Source: Thalassobius sp002708925 (GTDB lineage Bacteria; Pseudomonadota; Alphaproteobacteria; Rhodobacterales; Rhodobacteraceae). From it: a stretch of 64,000 nucleotides of DNA. Of the stretch, positions 8,415 to 16,310 are shown piece by piece. Both the position numbers and the translations under genes were made by a program. A model generated the notes under the pieces. It saw only the letters and a program-made list of their open reading frames with translations. It was not told the origin of the DNA and ran no database searches. Location of the stretch: assembly GCF_049803795.1 (NCBI RefSeq), contig NZ_JBNAGJ010000001.1, positions 434,001 to 498,000 on the forward strand. The letters are read 5' to 3'. The stretch's first letter is position 1. The number at the start of each line of letters is the position of its first letter.

Positions 8415-8783
8415 TCAGTCCTCGTTTTCTAATACGCGCAGCAAAGAGCCATCGGGATCGACCAGCGCGAACATGCGCGGCGCGTCCGGCAGCTGGAAGG
8501 CACCCGTCAGGCGGGGGATGTCGGTTTCCCCGTCCGGCAGGCCAACAGTCTGCCATTCGGCCAGAATCGAGTCGATGCCATCCAGCCGGATACAGGCGCT
8601 GAACCAGCTGGTCCGTTTGTCTAGCTCGGGGTGGGGGAAGAACTCTAGCTCCAGCGCGCCGCGTTTCAGGATCATCCAGCCTGCGTTGCGAAAAGCCACA
8701 TCAAAGCCCAGCCTGGCATAGAAATCCGCCGTGGCCGTGAAATCCGAGGAAGGCAGGTTCGCGGTGACGCGGTTGCCGGTCAT
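8415..8783 (-). CDS. VOC-superfamily protein, bleomycin-resistance-like
   Basis: A 122-residue vicinal oxygen chelate fold protein, of the kind annotated as bleomycin resistance protein: VTANLPSSDFTATADFYARLGF at the N-terminus, a long central strand region GALELEFFPHPELD, and MFALVDPDGSLLRVLEN at the end. Such proteins are homodimers that sequester glycopeptide antibiotics or act as glyoxalase/dioxygenase-like enzymes. Only some of the usual metal-ligand positions are occupied, so a binding role is as likely as catalysis. It overlaps the start region of the preceding aminotransferase gene's stop by 4 nt (translational coupling). Confidence 0.72.
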   Translation of the reverse strand: MTGNRVTANLPSSDFTATADFYARLGFDVAFRNAGWMILKRGALELEFFPHPELDKRTSWFSACIRLDGIDSILAEWQTVGLPDGETDIPRLTGAFQLPDAPRMFALVDPDGSLLRVLENED

Positions 8784-9982
8784 GTCAGCGCCTTGCAGAA
8801 GTCCTGAATCCGGGTGCAGGCCTCGGTCAGTTGTGCGTCCGAGGTGGCATAGCTGATGCGGAATGCAGGCGACAGCCCGAAGGCCGCGCCGAACACCACC
8901 GCGACGCCTTTGTCGTTCAGCAGCTGGGTGGCGAAGACCTCGTCATTGGTGATGGTGACGCCGCCCGGCGTGGTTTTCCCGATCAGCCCCGAAATGAACG
9001 GATAGACATAGAACGCGCCTTCGGGCGTGGGGCAGGTGATGCCCTCGATTTCATTGAGCATGGACACCACCAGATCGCGGCGCCGGGCAAAGACCACATT
9101 GTTGGGGGCCAGGAAATCCTGCGGGCCGTTCAAGGCCTCGACCGCGGCCCACTGGCTGATCGAGCACGGGTTCGAGGTGCTTTGCGACTGCACCTTGCGG
9201 ATCGCGGTGATCAGCGGTTCGGGCCCGGCGGCATAGCCGATACGCCAGCCGGTCATCGCATAGGCCTTGGACACGCCATTGACGGTCAGCGTGCGGTCAT
9301 AAAGCGCGGGTTCGACCTGCGCAGGGGTGCAGAATTCGAAATCGTCATAGGCCAGGTGTTCGTACATATCATCCGTCAGCACCCAGACATGCGGGTGGCG
9401 CATCAAGACATCGGTCAGCGCCTTCAGCTCGGCCCGCGTGTACCCCGCGCCGGTGGGGTTGCTGGGCGAGTTGAACAGGAACCACTTGGTGTTGCGGGTG
9501 ATCGCCGCCTCCAGCTGTTCGGGCGTGATCTTGAAACGGTTTTCCAGCGTGGCCTCGATGAACACGGGGGTGCCGCCGGCCAGCAGCACCATATCGGGAT
9601 AGCTGACCCAATAGGGCGCGGGGATGATCACCTCGTCGTCATGGTTCAGCGTGGCCATCAGCGCGTTATAAAGCACCTGCTTGCCGCCCGTGCCAACGGT
9701 CACCTGTTTGGGTGTATAATCCAGATCGTTATCGCGCTTGAGCTTGGCGCAGATCGCCTGTTTCAGCTCGGGGATGCCATCGACAGCGGTATAGCGGGTC
9801 TTGCCTTCGTTGATCGCGGCAATCCCGGCGGCGCGGATGTTTTCGGGCGTGTCGAAATCGGGCTCGCCCGCGCCCAGGCTGATCACGTCCTTCCCGGCGG
9901 CCTTCAGCTCCATGGCCAGGTTCGACACGGCAACAGTGGGCGAGGGTTTTACGCGGGCAAGCGTCTGAGACAGAAAAGACAT
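8780..9982 (-). CDS. Aspartate/tyrosine-type class I aminotransferase
   Basis: A 400-residue PLP-dependent enzyme of the aminotransferase class I subgroup Ib, most likely aspartate aminotransferase (aspartate + 2-oxoglutarate to oxaloacetate + glutamate). Evidence: AGEPDFDTP substrate-binding segment, YTAVDGIPELKQAI, the NPTGAGYTRAEL motif, and the Schiff-base lysine K239 in VNGVSKAYAMTGWRIGY. Length agrees with the family. It is the first gene of a minus-strand set with the VOC and hypothetical genes and is divergent from the XRE regulator. Related specificities such as prephenate aminotransferase cannot be excluded. Confidence 0.9.
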   Translation of the reverse strand: MSFLSQTLARVKPSPTVAVSNLAMELKAAGKDVISLGAGEPDFDTPENIRAAGIAAINEGKTRYTAVDGIPELKQAICAKLKRDNDLDYTPKQVTVGTGGKQVLYNALMATLNHDDEVIIPAPYWVSYPDMVLLAGGTPVFIEATLENRFKITPEQLEAAITRNTKWFLFNSPSNPTGAGYTRAELKALTDVLMRHPHVWVLTDDMYEHLAYDDFEFCTPAQVEPALYDRTLTVNGVSKAYAMTGWRIGYAAGPEPLITAIRKVQSQSTSNPCSISQWAAVEALNGPQDFLAPNNVVFARRRDLVVSMLNEIEGITCPTPEGAFYVYPFISGLIGKTTPGGVTITNDEVFATQLLNDKGVAVVFGAAFGLSPAFRISYATSDAQLTEACTRIQDFCKALT

Positions 9983-10086
9983 CAGCGGACCTATTGGGTT
10001 GAATGCAGGCAGTTTGTGTTCTTTGCCAGCCTGTTCTAGGTTGCGCGCGCAGGCCGATCAAGCCGGATCGGCGGAAAGGAAACAAG

Positions 10087-10488
10087 ATGTCACCGCAAGA
10101 GCACGACGACTGGTTCGGCCCCGATACGGCCACCCTGGGCGACCGGCTGGCCGCGGCGCGCGATCAGGCGGGCATGACCCAGAAACAGCTGGCCAAGCGG
10201 TTGGGGGTCAAGACCGGGACGCTGAAGGATTGGGAATACGATCTGTCCGAGCCGCGCGCCAATAAACTGTCGATGATGGCGGGGGTTCTGGGGGTTTCCG
10301 TCGGCTGGCTGCTGAGCGGCGAGGGCGAGGGCGTGAACGCTCCGGTTGACGAGCAGGCCATTTCCCCGGATATCAACGATCTGTTGATTGAAATCCGCGA
10401 TCTGAAGACTCAGATCACCGGCGCGGCTGATCGTTTGGGCAAGCTGGAAAAACAACTGCGGATCAAACTGAAGGGCGAGGACGTCTGA
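10087..10488 (+). CDS. XRE-family transcriptional regulator
   Basis: A 133-residue DNA-binding protein. Residues about 15-75 form a Cro/C1-type helix-turn-helix: LGDRLAAARDQAGMTQKQLA, then KRLGVKTGTLKDWEYDLSEP and the NKLSMMAGVLGVSVGWLLSG C-terminal helices. The last 40 residues form a probable short coiled coil (LLIEIRDLKTQI...LGKLEKQL) for oligomerisation. The ATG at 10087 is preceded by GGAAAGGA at a good distance; a longer in-frame start upstream lacks such support. Its stop codon is immediately followed by the sdhE start, so the two are probably one transcript. Targets unknown. Confidence 0.87.
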   Translation: MSPQEHDDWFGPDTATLGDRLAAARDQAGMTQKQLAKRLGVKTGTLKDWEYDLSEPRANKLSMMAGVLGVSVGWLLSGEGEGVNAPVDEQAISPDINDLLIEIRDLKTQITGAADRLGKLEKQLRIKLKGEDV

Positions 10489-10755
10489 ATGACCACCGAA
10501 ACGCATGAACACCGGCTCAAACGTCTTGCGATGCGCTCGATGCGGCGCGGGATCAAGGAAATGGACATCATCCTGGTGCGCTATGCCGATGCGAAACTGG
10601 CGGGCATGTCCGACGCCCAGCTGACCGAATATGACGCGCTGTTGTCGGAAAACGATCAGGATCTCTATCAGTGGGTGTCGGGGCAAATGCCGCCCAAACC
10701 GCAGTTCGAGGCGCTGATTCACGACATCTGTCTTCTGATCGGCAGCGCGGAATAG
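10489..10755 (+). CDS. sdhE: Succinate dehydrogenase assembly factor SdhE (DUF339)
   Basis: An 88-residue protein of the SdhE/Sdh5 family, which helps attach FAD covalently to the SdhA flavoprotein of succinate dehydrogenase. It has the RG-x2-E signature (RRGIKEMDIIL, residues about 19-29) and the C-terminal half of the helical bundle (LLSENDQDLYQWVSGQMPPKP). Length matches the family. It starts directly after the XRE regulator stop with zero intervening bases, an arrangement that suggests coupling. The sdh operon itself is not in this window. Confidence 0.9.
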   Translation: MTTETHEHRLKRLAMRSMRRGIKEMDIILVRYADAKLAGMSDAQLTEYDALLSENDQDLYQWVSGQMPPKPQFEALIHDICLLIGSAE

Positions 10756-10847
10756 TTAGCATTTTACGCATACCCCGTTCGATTTAACTGAATATTCGGG
10801 ATTGTATTTCAGGGTCTCTTTCGAAAGTTTCTCGGACGGAGATCAGG

Positions 10848-11345
10848 ATGAGTATACATAATCCCATCAGTAGCGGCGATCGCGCGGCCTTTATGGGGGC
10901 CTATCTGGAGGCGCTGGCGCTGGTTGAACGGCTGCACCGATTATTGCTGGATGTCATCAAGGATGAATTCGAGCGGGTTGGCGTGCTGGAAATCAACTCG
11001 GTTCAGGCGCTGCTGCTGTTCAACATCGGCGATAATGAGGTGACGGCGGGCGAACTGAAAAGCCGCGGCTATTATCAGGGCAGCAATGTCAGCTATAACC
11101 TGAAAAAGCTGGTCGAGATGGGCTATATGCACCATCAACGCTGCGAGATCGACCGCCGCTCGGTCCGGGTGCGGCTGACGCCCAAGGGGCGCGAAATTCG
11201 CGATGTCGTGGCCGAGCTTTTCTCGCGTCATGCGGACGGGTTGGAATCCAAGGGCGTTCTGGGCCCGGACGGCATTGCAGAGATCACCACCGCCCTGCGC
11301 CGGGTTGAACGCTATTGGACCGATCAGATTCGCTATATCTACTAA
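10848..11345 (+). CDS. MarR-family winged-helix regulator, LdtR-like
   Basis: A 165-residue MarR-type dimeric regulator. The winged helix spans about residues 50-120: QALLLFNIGDNEVTAGELKS, recognition helix GSNVSYNLKKLVEMGYMHH, and the wing DRRSVRVRLTPKGREI. The N- and C-terminal helices form the dimer interface. The sequence resembles LdtR of alphaproteobacteria, a MarR protein linked to L,D-transpeptidase and stress-tolerance genes; I make this link from memory of the family. An ATCAGG/GGAGATC Shine-Dalgarno region precedes the ATG. It is monocistronic and followed by a convergent gene. Confidence 0.8.
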   Translation: MSIHNPISSGDRAAFMGAYLEALALVERLHRLLLDVIKDEFERVGVLEINSVQALLLFNIGDNEVTAGELKSRGYYQGSNVSYNLKKLVEMGYMHHQRCEIDRRSVRVRLTPKGREIRDVVAELFSRHADGLESKGVLGPDGIAEITTALRRVERYWTDQIRYIY

Positions 11346-11365
11346 GGTCGCGCTTTGGTGCGGAA

Positions 11366-11794
11366 TCACCAGTGGCCGGTGTTGTCCATACTGGCCCAGG
11401 GTTCGGCCGGGGGCAGCGGGGCGCCGATCTGCAACAGCTCGATTGAAATATTATCGGGAGAGCGCACAAAGGCCATCCGCCCATCGCGCGGGGGGCGGTT
11501 GATTGTCACGCCATTGTCCTGCAAATGCTGGCACATGGCATAGATGTCCTCGACCCCATAGGCCAGATGACCGAAATGGCGGCTGTCTGCGGGTAGGCTG
11601 TCGTCTCCGTCCCAATTATACGTCAGCTCGACCGGGCAGTCCGTTTGCCCATCGGGCGCCAGAAAGACCAGGGTGAACCGGCCGGCTTCGTGATCCACCC
11701 GGCGGGTTTCCTGAAGGCCCAGAAGCTTATAAAAGGCCAGGCTGCGCTCCAGATCTTTGACACGAACCATGGTGTGTAAATAGCGGATTTTCAT
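11366..11794 (-). CDS. gloA: Lactoylglutathione lyase (glyoxalase I)
   Basis: Glyoxalase I isomerises the hemithioacetal of methylglyoxal and glutathione to S-lactoylglutathione. This 142-residue protein has the four metal-ligand positions of the bacterial enzyme: H7 (YLHTMVRV), E56 (VELTYN), H76 (FGHLAYGV) and E119 (ISIELLQ). The length and the ELTYNW/GHLAYGVEDIY segments closely fit the Ni2+-type GloA group. The gene lies 17 nt downstream of the Slam-like gene on the same strand but is probably functionally unrelated to it. Confidence 0.93.
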   Translation of the reverse strand: MKIRYLHTMVRVKDLERSLAFYKLLGLQETRRVDHEAGRFTLVFLAPDGQTDCPVELTYNWDGDDSLPADSRHFGHLAYGVEDIYAMCQHLQDNGVTINRPPRDGRMAFVRSPDNISIELLQIGAPLPPAEPWASMDNTGHW

Positions 11795-11811
11795 AAGATG
11801 ACCTCTGCGTT

Positions 11812-13194
11812 TCAGAATTTCGAAACGACCCCGAGCGAGACCGAGAGTTCCTTCGTCTCGAACCGGCTGACATTCGATTGGGTCTTTTGTGCGTGCAATT
11901 TCAAAGATGGGACAAACCCGGCATAATCCAAGGCGTCAAAAACCAGATCCACGCTGCCAAACAGGGATCGGTCCTCGCGGCCGCCAGGTACGCGGGCCCA
12001 GCCGATCAGGTAATCGGGGTAATGCGTGACCGCGCCGCCCAGGCTGAGCGACAGGCGCGCCGGCCCGACAGGTTTTGGCCAAGCATAGGTGGCCACCGCG
12101 CTTAGCCGCTGCCGCCGGGAATTGGCGCTGTCACTGTCGGTCAGATCAACGGTCAGGCCATAGCTGAGATGCCCGCCGTTTTCGGTTTTCTGCGACAGGC
12201 GCATCCGCAGTTCGGCGCGGTTCAGCGCGGGGCCATGCCCGGCGGGCAGTACACGCTCGATCTGTGTGGCGATCAGCAGGCTTTTCCCCTTGGACAGGGG
12301 GATCTGACGGGTCAGCCCCAATCGAACGGCATTCTGATGATCCGCCCCGGCCAGCCAGCTGTGGCTCAGCCCGGCCTGATAGCCCAGGGCCCCGCGCCCT
12401 TTGCCCAGGGACTTCTGATGTTCGGCGCTCAGTTCGAACCGGGTGTAGGCAAAATCGCTGTTGCGCGCGTCAGGGGCCTGGGCGCGGGCCGCATCCGAGA
12501 GCGAAACCCGGCTGAGATACAGCCGCCCGGACAGGCGGGTCTGGCGATCTTTGCTGCCGGAAATACGATAGCCAAGTGTCAGGTCTCCCGTCATTTTTAT
12601 CCCCGAGAGCGCCTGCGCATCGCCGCTGAGAATGCCGACAAACGGCAACCCGTCGATGATGAAATAGGGGTCCTCGGCGCCGTTGTTCACATTGTCCGAC
12701 GGCTGCACGGAAAATCTGGCTTGCAGGCTCCAGGGGTTCAGCGCGCGCAAAACGCGATAGTCGCGTTTCAGCACATCGCGGGCTTTTTCGTCAGGGGCGT
12801 GATTCCACGAGCGCCGCAGCCAGAGCTGAGCCAGACCGGGGCGCGCGCTTTCATAGGCCAGCGTGGCCGCCAATTGCGAAGATCTGAAATGCGCCAGCGG
12901 GCTGCGGGCATGACGAAAAGCCTGCGCGGCGGCCCGGCGGCCCTCTTGTGGGCGATGCATCTGCTGATACGCGCGCGCCAGAATGAAATGCGCCGAGGCA
13001 TCGGCAGGATCACGCTGCAATAACCCATGTGCCAACTGCGCGGCCAGGGCCGGTTTTCCATCCCGTAACATCGCCGCGGCAAAGGCGCGGGCCTGCCCCG
13101 GTTTCATGGTGATTTCGCCCGCTGTCTGGGCCTGGACACTGGCGCCCGTCAGAAAAACCGCAGCCGCCAGAGCGGCCCGCAGTTTAGTTAACAT
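11812..13194 (-). CDS. Slam-type outer-membrane protein (surface lipoprotein assembly modifier, type XI secretion)
   Basis: Predicted outer-membrane translocon that moves a lipoprotein or secreted partner to the cell surface. Domains: signal peptide (MLTKLRAALAAAVFLTGASVQAQ), a periplasmic TPR region over about residues 25-150 (LARAYQQMHRPQEGRRAAAQAF), then a roughly 300-residue beta-barrel with alternating strands that ends in Phe (SLGVVSKF), the usual BAM recognition end. The QPSDNVNNG sequence at the start of the barrel resembles the conserved DUF560 motif. The start at 13194 gives the better signal peptide; an ATG six codons upstream is possible. It overlaps the end of the lipoprotein gene by 11 nt, so the two are co-translated. 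A generic TPR/porin protein is the alternative. Confidence 0.75.
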   Translation of the reverse strand: MLTKLRAALAAAVFLTGASVQAQTAGEITMKPGQARAFAAAMLRDGKPALAAQLAHGLLQRDPADASAHFILARAYQQMHRPQEGRRAAAQAFRHARSPLAHFRSSQLAATLAYESARPGLAQLWLRRSWNHAPDEKARDVLKRDYRVLRALNPWSLQARFSVQPSDNVNNGAEDPYFIIDGLPFVGILSGDAQALSGIKMTGDLTLGYRISGSKDRQTRLSGRLYLSRVSLSDAARAQAPDARNSDFAYTRFELSAEHQKSLGKGRGALGYQAGLSHSWLAGADHQNAVRLGLTRQIPLSKGKSLLIATQIERVLPAGHGPALNRAELRMRLSQKTENGGHLSYGLTVDLTDSDSANSRRQRLSAVATYAWPKPVGPARLSLSLGGAVTHYPDYLIGWARVPGGREDRSLFGSVDLVFDALDYAGFVPSLKLHAQKTQSNVSRFETKELSVSLGVVSKF

Positions 13195-14089
13195 CGTCGC
13201 ATTGATCCGCATCGCCGGCCTGGCCGCATTGCGTCAGAACGAACACGCCGATTTCTTCGTCGCCGGTCCAGCCGTAGATGTTGTTGTCAATGTCTTCCAG
13301 AACCACGGTGCCGCCCACCGCAGCCGCATCGGTGCCGCCGAAAATGCCGCCATAATTGCCGACGCCGTTGATGGTGCCATCGAATTCGACCTCGCCATAG
13401 AACACGCCTTCTTCGTCGATGGTTGTGTTCACCAGAACGACATCGGGCAGGGTGATGGTTTGGTCATCGATAAAACGGCGGTTGTAGACACCGCCATTGA
13501 CGGCGTTGTCATTGAAGCTGACGTTCAGGAAAATATCGCCTTCGACACGCGCGGATTGCGCGGGCAAAATGGCCGGGTCGGTGCCGGCAGGCGTGGGCAG
13601 CAGATCGTCTCCGGGGGCGTCCAGGTTGGTCACGCCCGCATAGGTGCCCGCATAAGAGACCTGCCCGCTGGCACCCGTTGGCGGGTCATAACGGCCAGAG
13701 CGCTGGTAGAAACCGCCGCCGAAATAGCGGTTGAACTGCCCGCCATCCGCGACCGCCCCGGCAATGACCGAGCCATCGTTGCTCTGGGCGACGAGGGCGG
13801 TGAAATGGCGATCCAGCGGGTCATCCTGATAGGTGTAGGCCTCATAGCCATCGACATCCAGCGCGGCATTGCGGGTATAGACCAGATCCTGCGGCCCCCC
13901 GTCCAGCCCGTTCAGGCGCAACGTCAGGGTTTCGTTGTTCGCATTGTAAGACACCGCCTCGACATTGCCTTTCAGATCGTCGGGGACGTTTTCCAGCTCG
14001 CCGCCGCTGCCGATCGAGCCGCTGCCCGAGCCATCCGTACATGCGGTCAGTGCCGCCATGCACAGCAGGGATGCCGTGATGCGTTTCAT
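13184..14089 (-). CDS. TbpB-like surface lipoprotein, candidate Slam substrate
   Basis: A 301-residue lipoprotein. The signal sequence ends in a lipobox with Cys17 (LTAC) followed by a Gly/Ser-rich linker (DGSGSGSIGSGG), the usual anchor of surface-exposed lipoproteins. The C-terminal 100 residues look like the eight-stranded barrel domain of transferrin-binding protein B relatives: GEVEFDGTINGVGNYGGIFG, then GGTVVLED and a closing IGVFVLTQC. It is rich in Asp/Asn/Gly and poor in Lys. The ATG at 14089 was chosen because the lipoprotein signal begins there, with GAGGAT upstream. It directly precedes and overlaps the Slam-like gene. Ligand unknown; no TonB receptor gene adjoins it. Confidence 0.75.
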   Translation of the reverse strand: MKRITASLLCMAALTACTDGSGSGSIGSGGELENVPDDLKGNVEAVSYNANNETLTLRLNGLDGGPQDLVYTRNAALDVDGYEAYTYQDDPLDRHFTALVAQSNDGSVIAGAVADGGQFNRYFGGGFYQRSGRYDPPTGASGQVSYAGTYAGVTNLDAPGDDLLPTPAGTDPAILPAQSARVEGDIFLNVSFNDNAVNGGVYNRRFIDDQTITLPDVVLVNTTIDEEGVFYGEVEFDGTINGVGNYGGIFGGTDAAAVGGTVVLEDIDNNIYGWTGDEEIGVFVLTQCGQAGDADQCDDVN

Positions 14090-14308
14090 GCCTGTAATCC
14101 TCGTCACTATTCTTTGCTGCCGTGTTGCCCGGCTCGTTTCGGGCAGAATCCGTGCTTGGGCGCGAAAAGTCAATGAAAGAAGCCCCGGCCTGCAGAATTT
14201 CAACGCCGCTGTTGCATGGAAAATCCGACCCGCATATAGAAGTTTTTCCAAAAGCGGACCCCAGATATAGTGTCCCGCGACTCACTCACGCCACAGAAGG
14301 ACAGCCCC

Positions 14309-15214
14309 ATGCCCGTGACGCCCGAACAACAGGCCGAAATCGACGCCCTGCGCAGCCAGCCCCGCCAGACCCTGCGTACTGTCGCGGAAGGCATGGAGAG
14401 CCATCTTTACACCGCCTATCCGGTGCTGGATCACGGCTTTGTCCGCGTGGTCGATTACATGGGCGACGATGCCGCGATCTGTCAGGCGGCCCGCGTCAGC
14501 TATGGCAAGGGCACCAAATCGGTGCAGAATGACGAAGGGCTGATCCGCTACCTCATGCGCCACTGGCACTCGACCCCGTTCGAGATGTGCGAGGTCAAGC
14601 TGCACGTCAAACTGCCGGTTTTCGTCGCCCGACAGTGGATCCGTCACCGCACCGCCAATGTGAATGAATATTCGGCCCGTTATTCGATCCTGGATCGTGA
14701 ATTCTACATCCCCGGCCCCGAACAACTGGCCGCGCAATCGGTGATCAACAACCAGGGCCGCGGCGAGGCTCTGACCGGCGACGAGGCCGCCCGCGTGCTG
14801 GAGATCCTCAAATCCGACAGCGCCCGCAGCTATGACCATTACGAGGAAATGATCTCGGACGAGGGCAAACAGGGGCTGGCGCGCGAACTGGCCCGGATGA
14901 ACCTGCCCGCCAACATCTACACCCAATGGTACTGGAAGGTGGACCTGCACAACCTGTTCCACTTCCTGCGCCTGCGCGCCGACAGCCATGCCCAATACGA
15001 GATTCGCGTCTACGCCGACGAGATCTGCAAAATCGTCGCCGACTGGGTGCCCTTCGCGTATCGCGCCTTCGAGGATTATCGCATGGGTGGCGAAACCCTG
15101 AGCGCCGCAGCCCTGACCTGCGTCCGCCGAATGCTGAAAGGTGAAGCCGTCACGCAGGAAACCTCGGGCATGAGCGCGCGGGAATGGCGCGAGTTGCAAG
15201 AGGTGTTGGGGTGA
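14309..15214 (+). CDS. thyX: FAD-dependent thymidylate synthase
   Basis: ThyX makes dTMP from dUMP with methylenetetrahydrofolate and NADPH through FAD. The signature RHR-x7-S is present at residues 112-122 (RHRTANVNEYS), followed by ARYSILDREFYIP. WYWKVDLHNLFHFLRLR and the C-terminal FAD/dUMP-binding half are also typical. The 301-residue form starting at 14309 is preferred, since GAAGG lies 8-9 nt upstream; an in-frame ATG 13 codons earlier has no clear ribosome site. It is monocistronic, divergent from the lipoprotein/Slam pair. Confidence 0.95.
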   Translation: MPVTPEQQAEIDALRSQPRQTLRTVAEGMESHLYTAYPVLDHGFVRVVDYMGDDAAICQAARVSYGKGTKSVQNDEGLIRYLMRHWHSTPFEMCEVKLHVKLPVFVARQWIRHRTANVNEYSARYSILDREFYIPGPEQLAAQSVINNQGRGEALTGDEAARVLEILKSDSARSYDHYEEMISDEGKQGLARELARMNLPANIYTQWYWKVDLHNLFHFLRLRADSHAQYEIRVYADEICKIVADWVPFAYRAFEDYRMGGETLSAAALTCVRRMLKGEAVTQETSGMSAREWRELQEVLG

Positions 15215-15314
15215 AGTGGGAAAAGAAGTTCTTGTGACGATGTTAGGGTCAATTGCGGGACGCATCTCTGGAGTAGAAGAGAAGAAATAGTTTGATTAGC
15301 CCGTGCGTTGGCAT

Positions 15315-15378
15315 GGGCCGCGCCCGACCTCCCCCGTGGGAGGGCGCTTTCGCTTCCTCCCGAGGTCGGGCGCGGCCC
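15315..15378. repeat. Perfect 17-bp inverted repeat forming a long hairpin (REP-like element)
   Basis: Bases 15315-15331 (GGGCCGCGCCCGACCTC) and 15362-15378 are exact reverse complements. The 30-nt interior contains a further nested stem (GGGAGG/CCTCCC, then GCG/CGC around CTTT). The element lies between thyX and the HPF-family gene, 100 nt after the thyX stop. It has no T-run on either side, so it does not look like a simple intrinsic terminator. Its shape fits a palindromic intergenic repeat or a transcript-stabilising hairpin. I see no second copy in the window. Confidence 0.8.
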
Positions 15379-15487
15379 TGCGTTTCGAGTGAAACATCTC
15401 TGCGGAAAATCGTGCATTCAGTTGCGCCAGATCAAAACCATCCTAGGTGACTCTTTGTAGCCTGAAGAAAAACAAGGAGGCACACAG

Positions 15488-15799
15488 ATGCAAATCCACA
15501 TCAACACCGATCACAACATCCACGGCGACGAACGCTTGGCCGAGGTCTGCGAGCAGATCGTGCGCGACACGCTGGCCCCCATTGCCAAACGCCTGACCCG
15601 AGTCGAGGTGCATCTGAAGGACATGCGCGGCCCCAAGGGCGGCGAGGATATTCGCGCCACCGTCGAGGCCCGTCCCGAAGGGCTGCGCCCCTATGCGGTG
15701 CATCATGACGCGGCTGATATTCCCCATGCGGTGAAGGCTGCGGCCAAAAAGCTGCGTCAGCGGCTGGAAGGTGAGTTCGGCAAGCTGACCCACCACTGA
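15488..15799 (+). CDS. HPF/RaiA-family ribosome-associated protein
   Basis: A 103-residue protein of the ribosome hibernation factor family. It shows the beta-alpha-beta-beta-beta-alpha pattern with HINTDHNIHGDERLAEVCEQ at the start, VEVHLKDMRGPKGGEDIRAT in the middle and HAVKAAAKKLRQRLEGEF as the last helix. It lacks the C-terminal dimerisation domain of the long HPF form, so it corresponds to the short type; many alphaproteobacteria carry long HPF as the main factor, so this could be a diverged accessory copy. A strong AAGGAGG precedes the ATG. A terminator follows directly. Confidence 0.8.
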   Translation: MQIHINTDHNIHGDERLAEVCEQIVRDTLAPIAKRLTRVEVHLKDMRGPKGGEDIRATVEARPEGLRPYAVHHDAADIPHAVKAAAKKLRQRLEGEFGKLTHH

Positions 15800-15808
15800 A
15801 CGCGCTTC

Positions 15809-15833
15809 GGCCCGCCTGTTTGGCGGGCCTTTT
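15809..15833 (+). terminator. Intrinsic terminator of the HPF-family gene
   Basis: An 8-bp GC stem (GGCCCGCC / GGCGGGCC) with a 5-nt loop TGTTT is followed by TTTT. It begins 10 nt after the stop codon. Confidence 0.88.
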
Positions 15834-15967
15834 GCCGCTTGGATTGTCCTTGGAATGGGGACAGTCCGTCGAAACACGGATCCGCCCCAAGAAACCGCTT
15901 TGAGCAAGGCCGCAGGTGCCGTACCCTGTGCCCATACGTGTATTTTCTGGTTCTCAGGGGGCTTTCG

Positions 15968-16249
15968 ATGACGAAACTCAAAATGATTTCAGCAGCTTGT
16001 CTGATGGCTGTGGCGGGGGCGCCCGCTATGGCCAATGGTCCGGCGATTTATCCCTATGCCACCACGGCGAATTACTGCCCCGGTGGTTTGCAGCCGATCA
16101 GCATCAATGGTGTGATCTGCTGCGGCACGCCCAATCAATCCATGACCTACCAGCAGGCGACCTCGGCGCCGGTGAAGCGCAGCTATCGCCCGACCAAAGC
16201 GCGATCTGCCATCTGCCCCGAAGGGGAAAAGGGCTGCTATTACAAATAA
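15968..16249 (+). CDS. Small secreted cysteine-containing hypothetical protein
   Basis: A 93-residue protein with an Ala-rich signal peptide (MTKLKMISAACLMAVAGAPAMA) probably cleaved before NGPAIYPYATTANYCPG. The mature part is about 70 residues with five cysteines (YCPGG, VICCG, ICPEG, GCYYK), compatible with one or two disulfides or metal binding. I do not recognise the family. The ATG is preceded by AGGGGG at a normal distance; the frame is open further upstream but without a signal peptide. It is monocistronic and faces cspA. Confidence 0.65.
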   Translation: MTKLKMISAACLMAVAGAPAMANGPAIYPYATTANYCPGGLQPISINGVICCGTPNQSMTYQQATSAPVKRSYRPTKARSAICPEGEKGCYYK

Positions 16250-16310
16250 GCGAAAAGGGCGGCGACCGGCTGGCCGCTGCCCTGTGCTTGATAAAATGAG
16301 GGGCGTGTGA

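Noticed and set aside
15315..15378. Hairpin considered as the thyX terminator
   Set aside because: No T-tract follows on either strand and it is about 100 nt from the stop; kept as a repeat instead.
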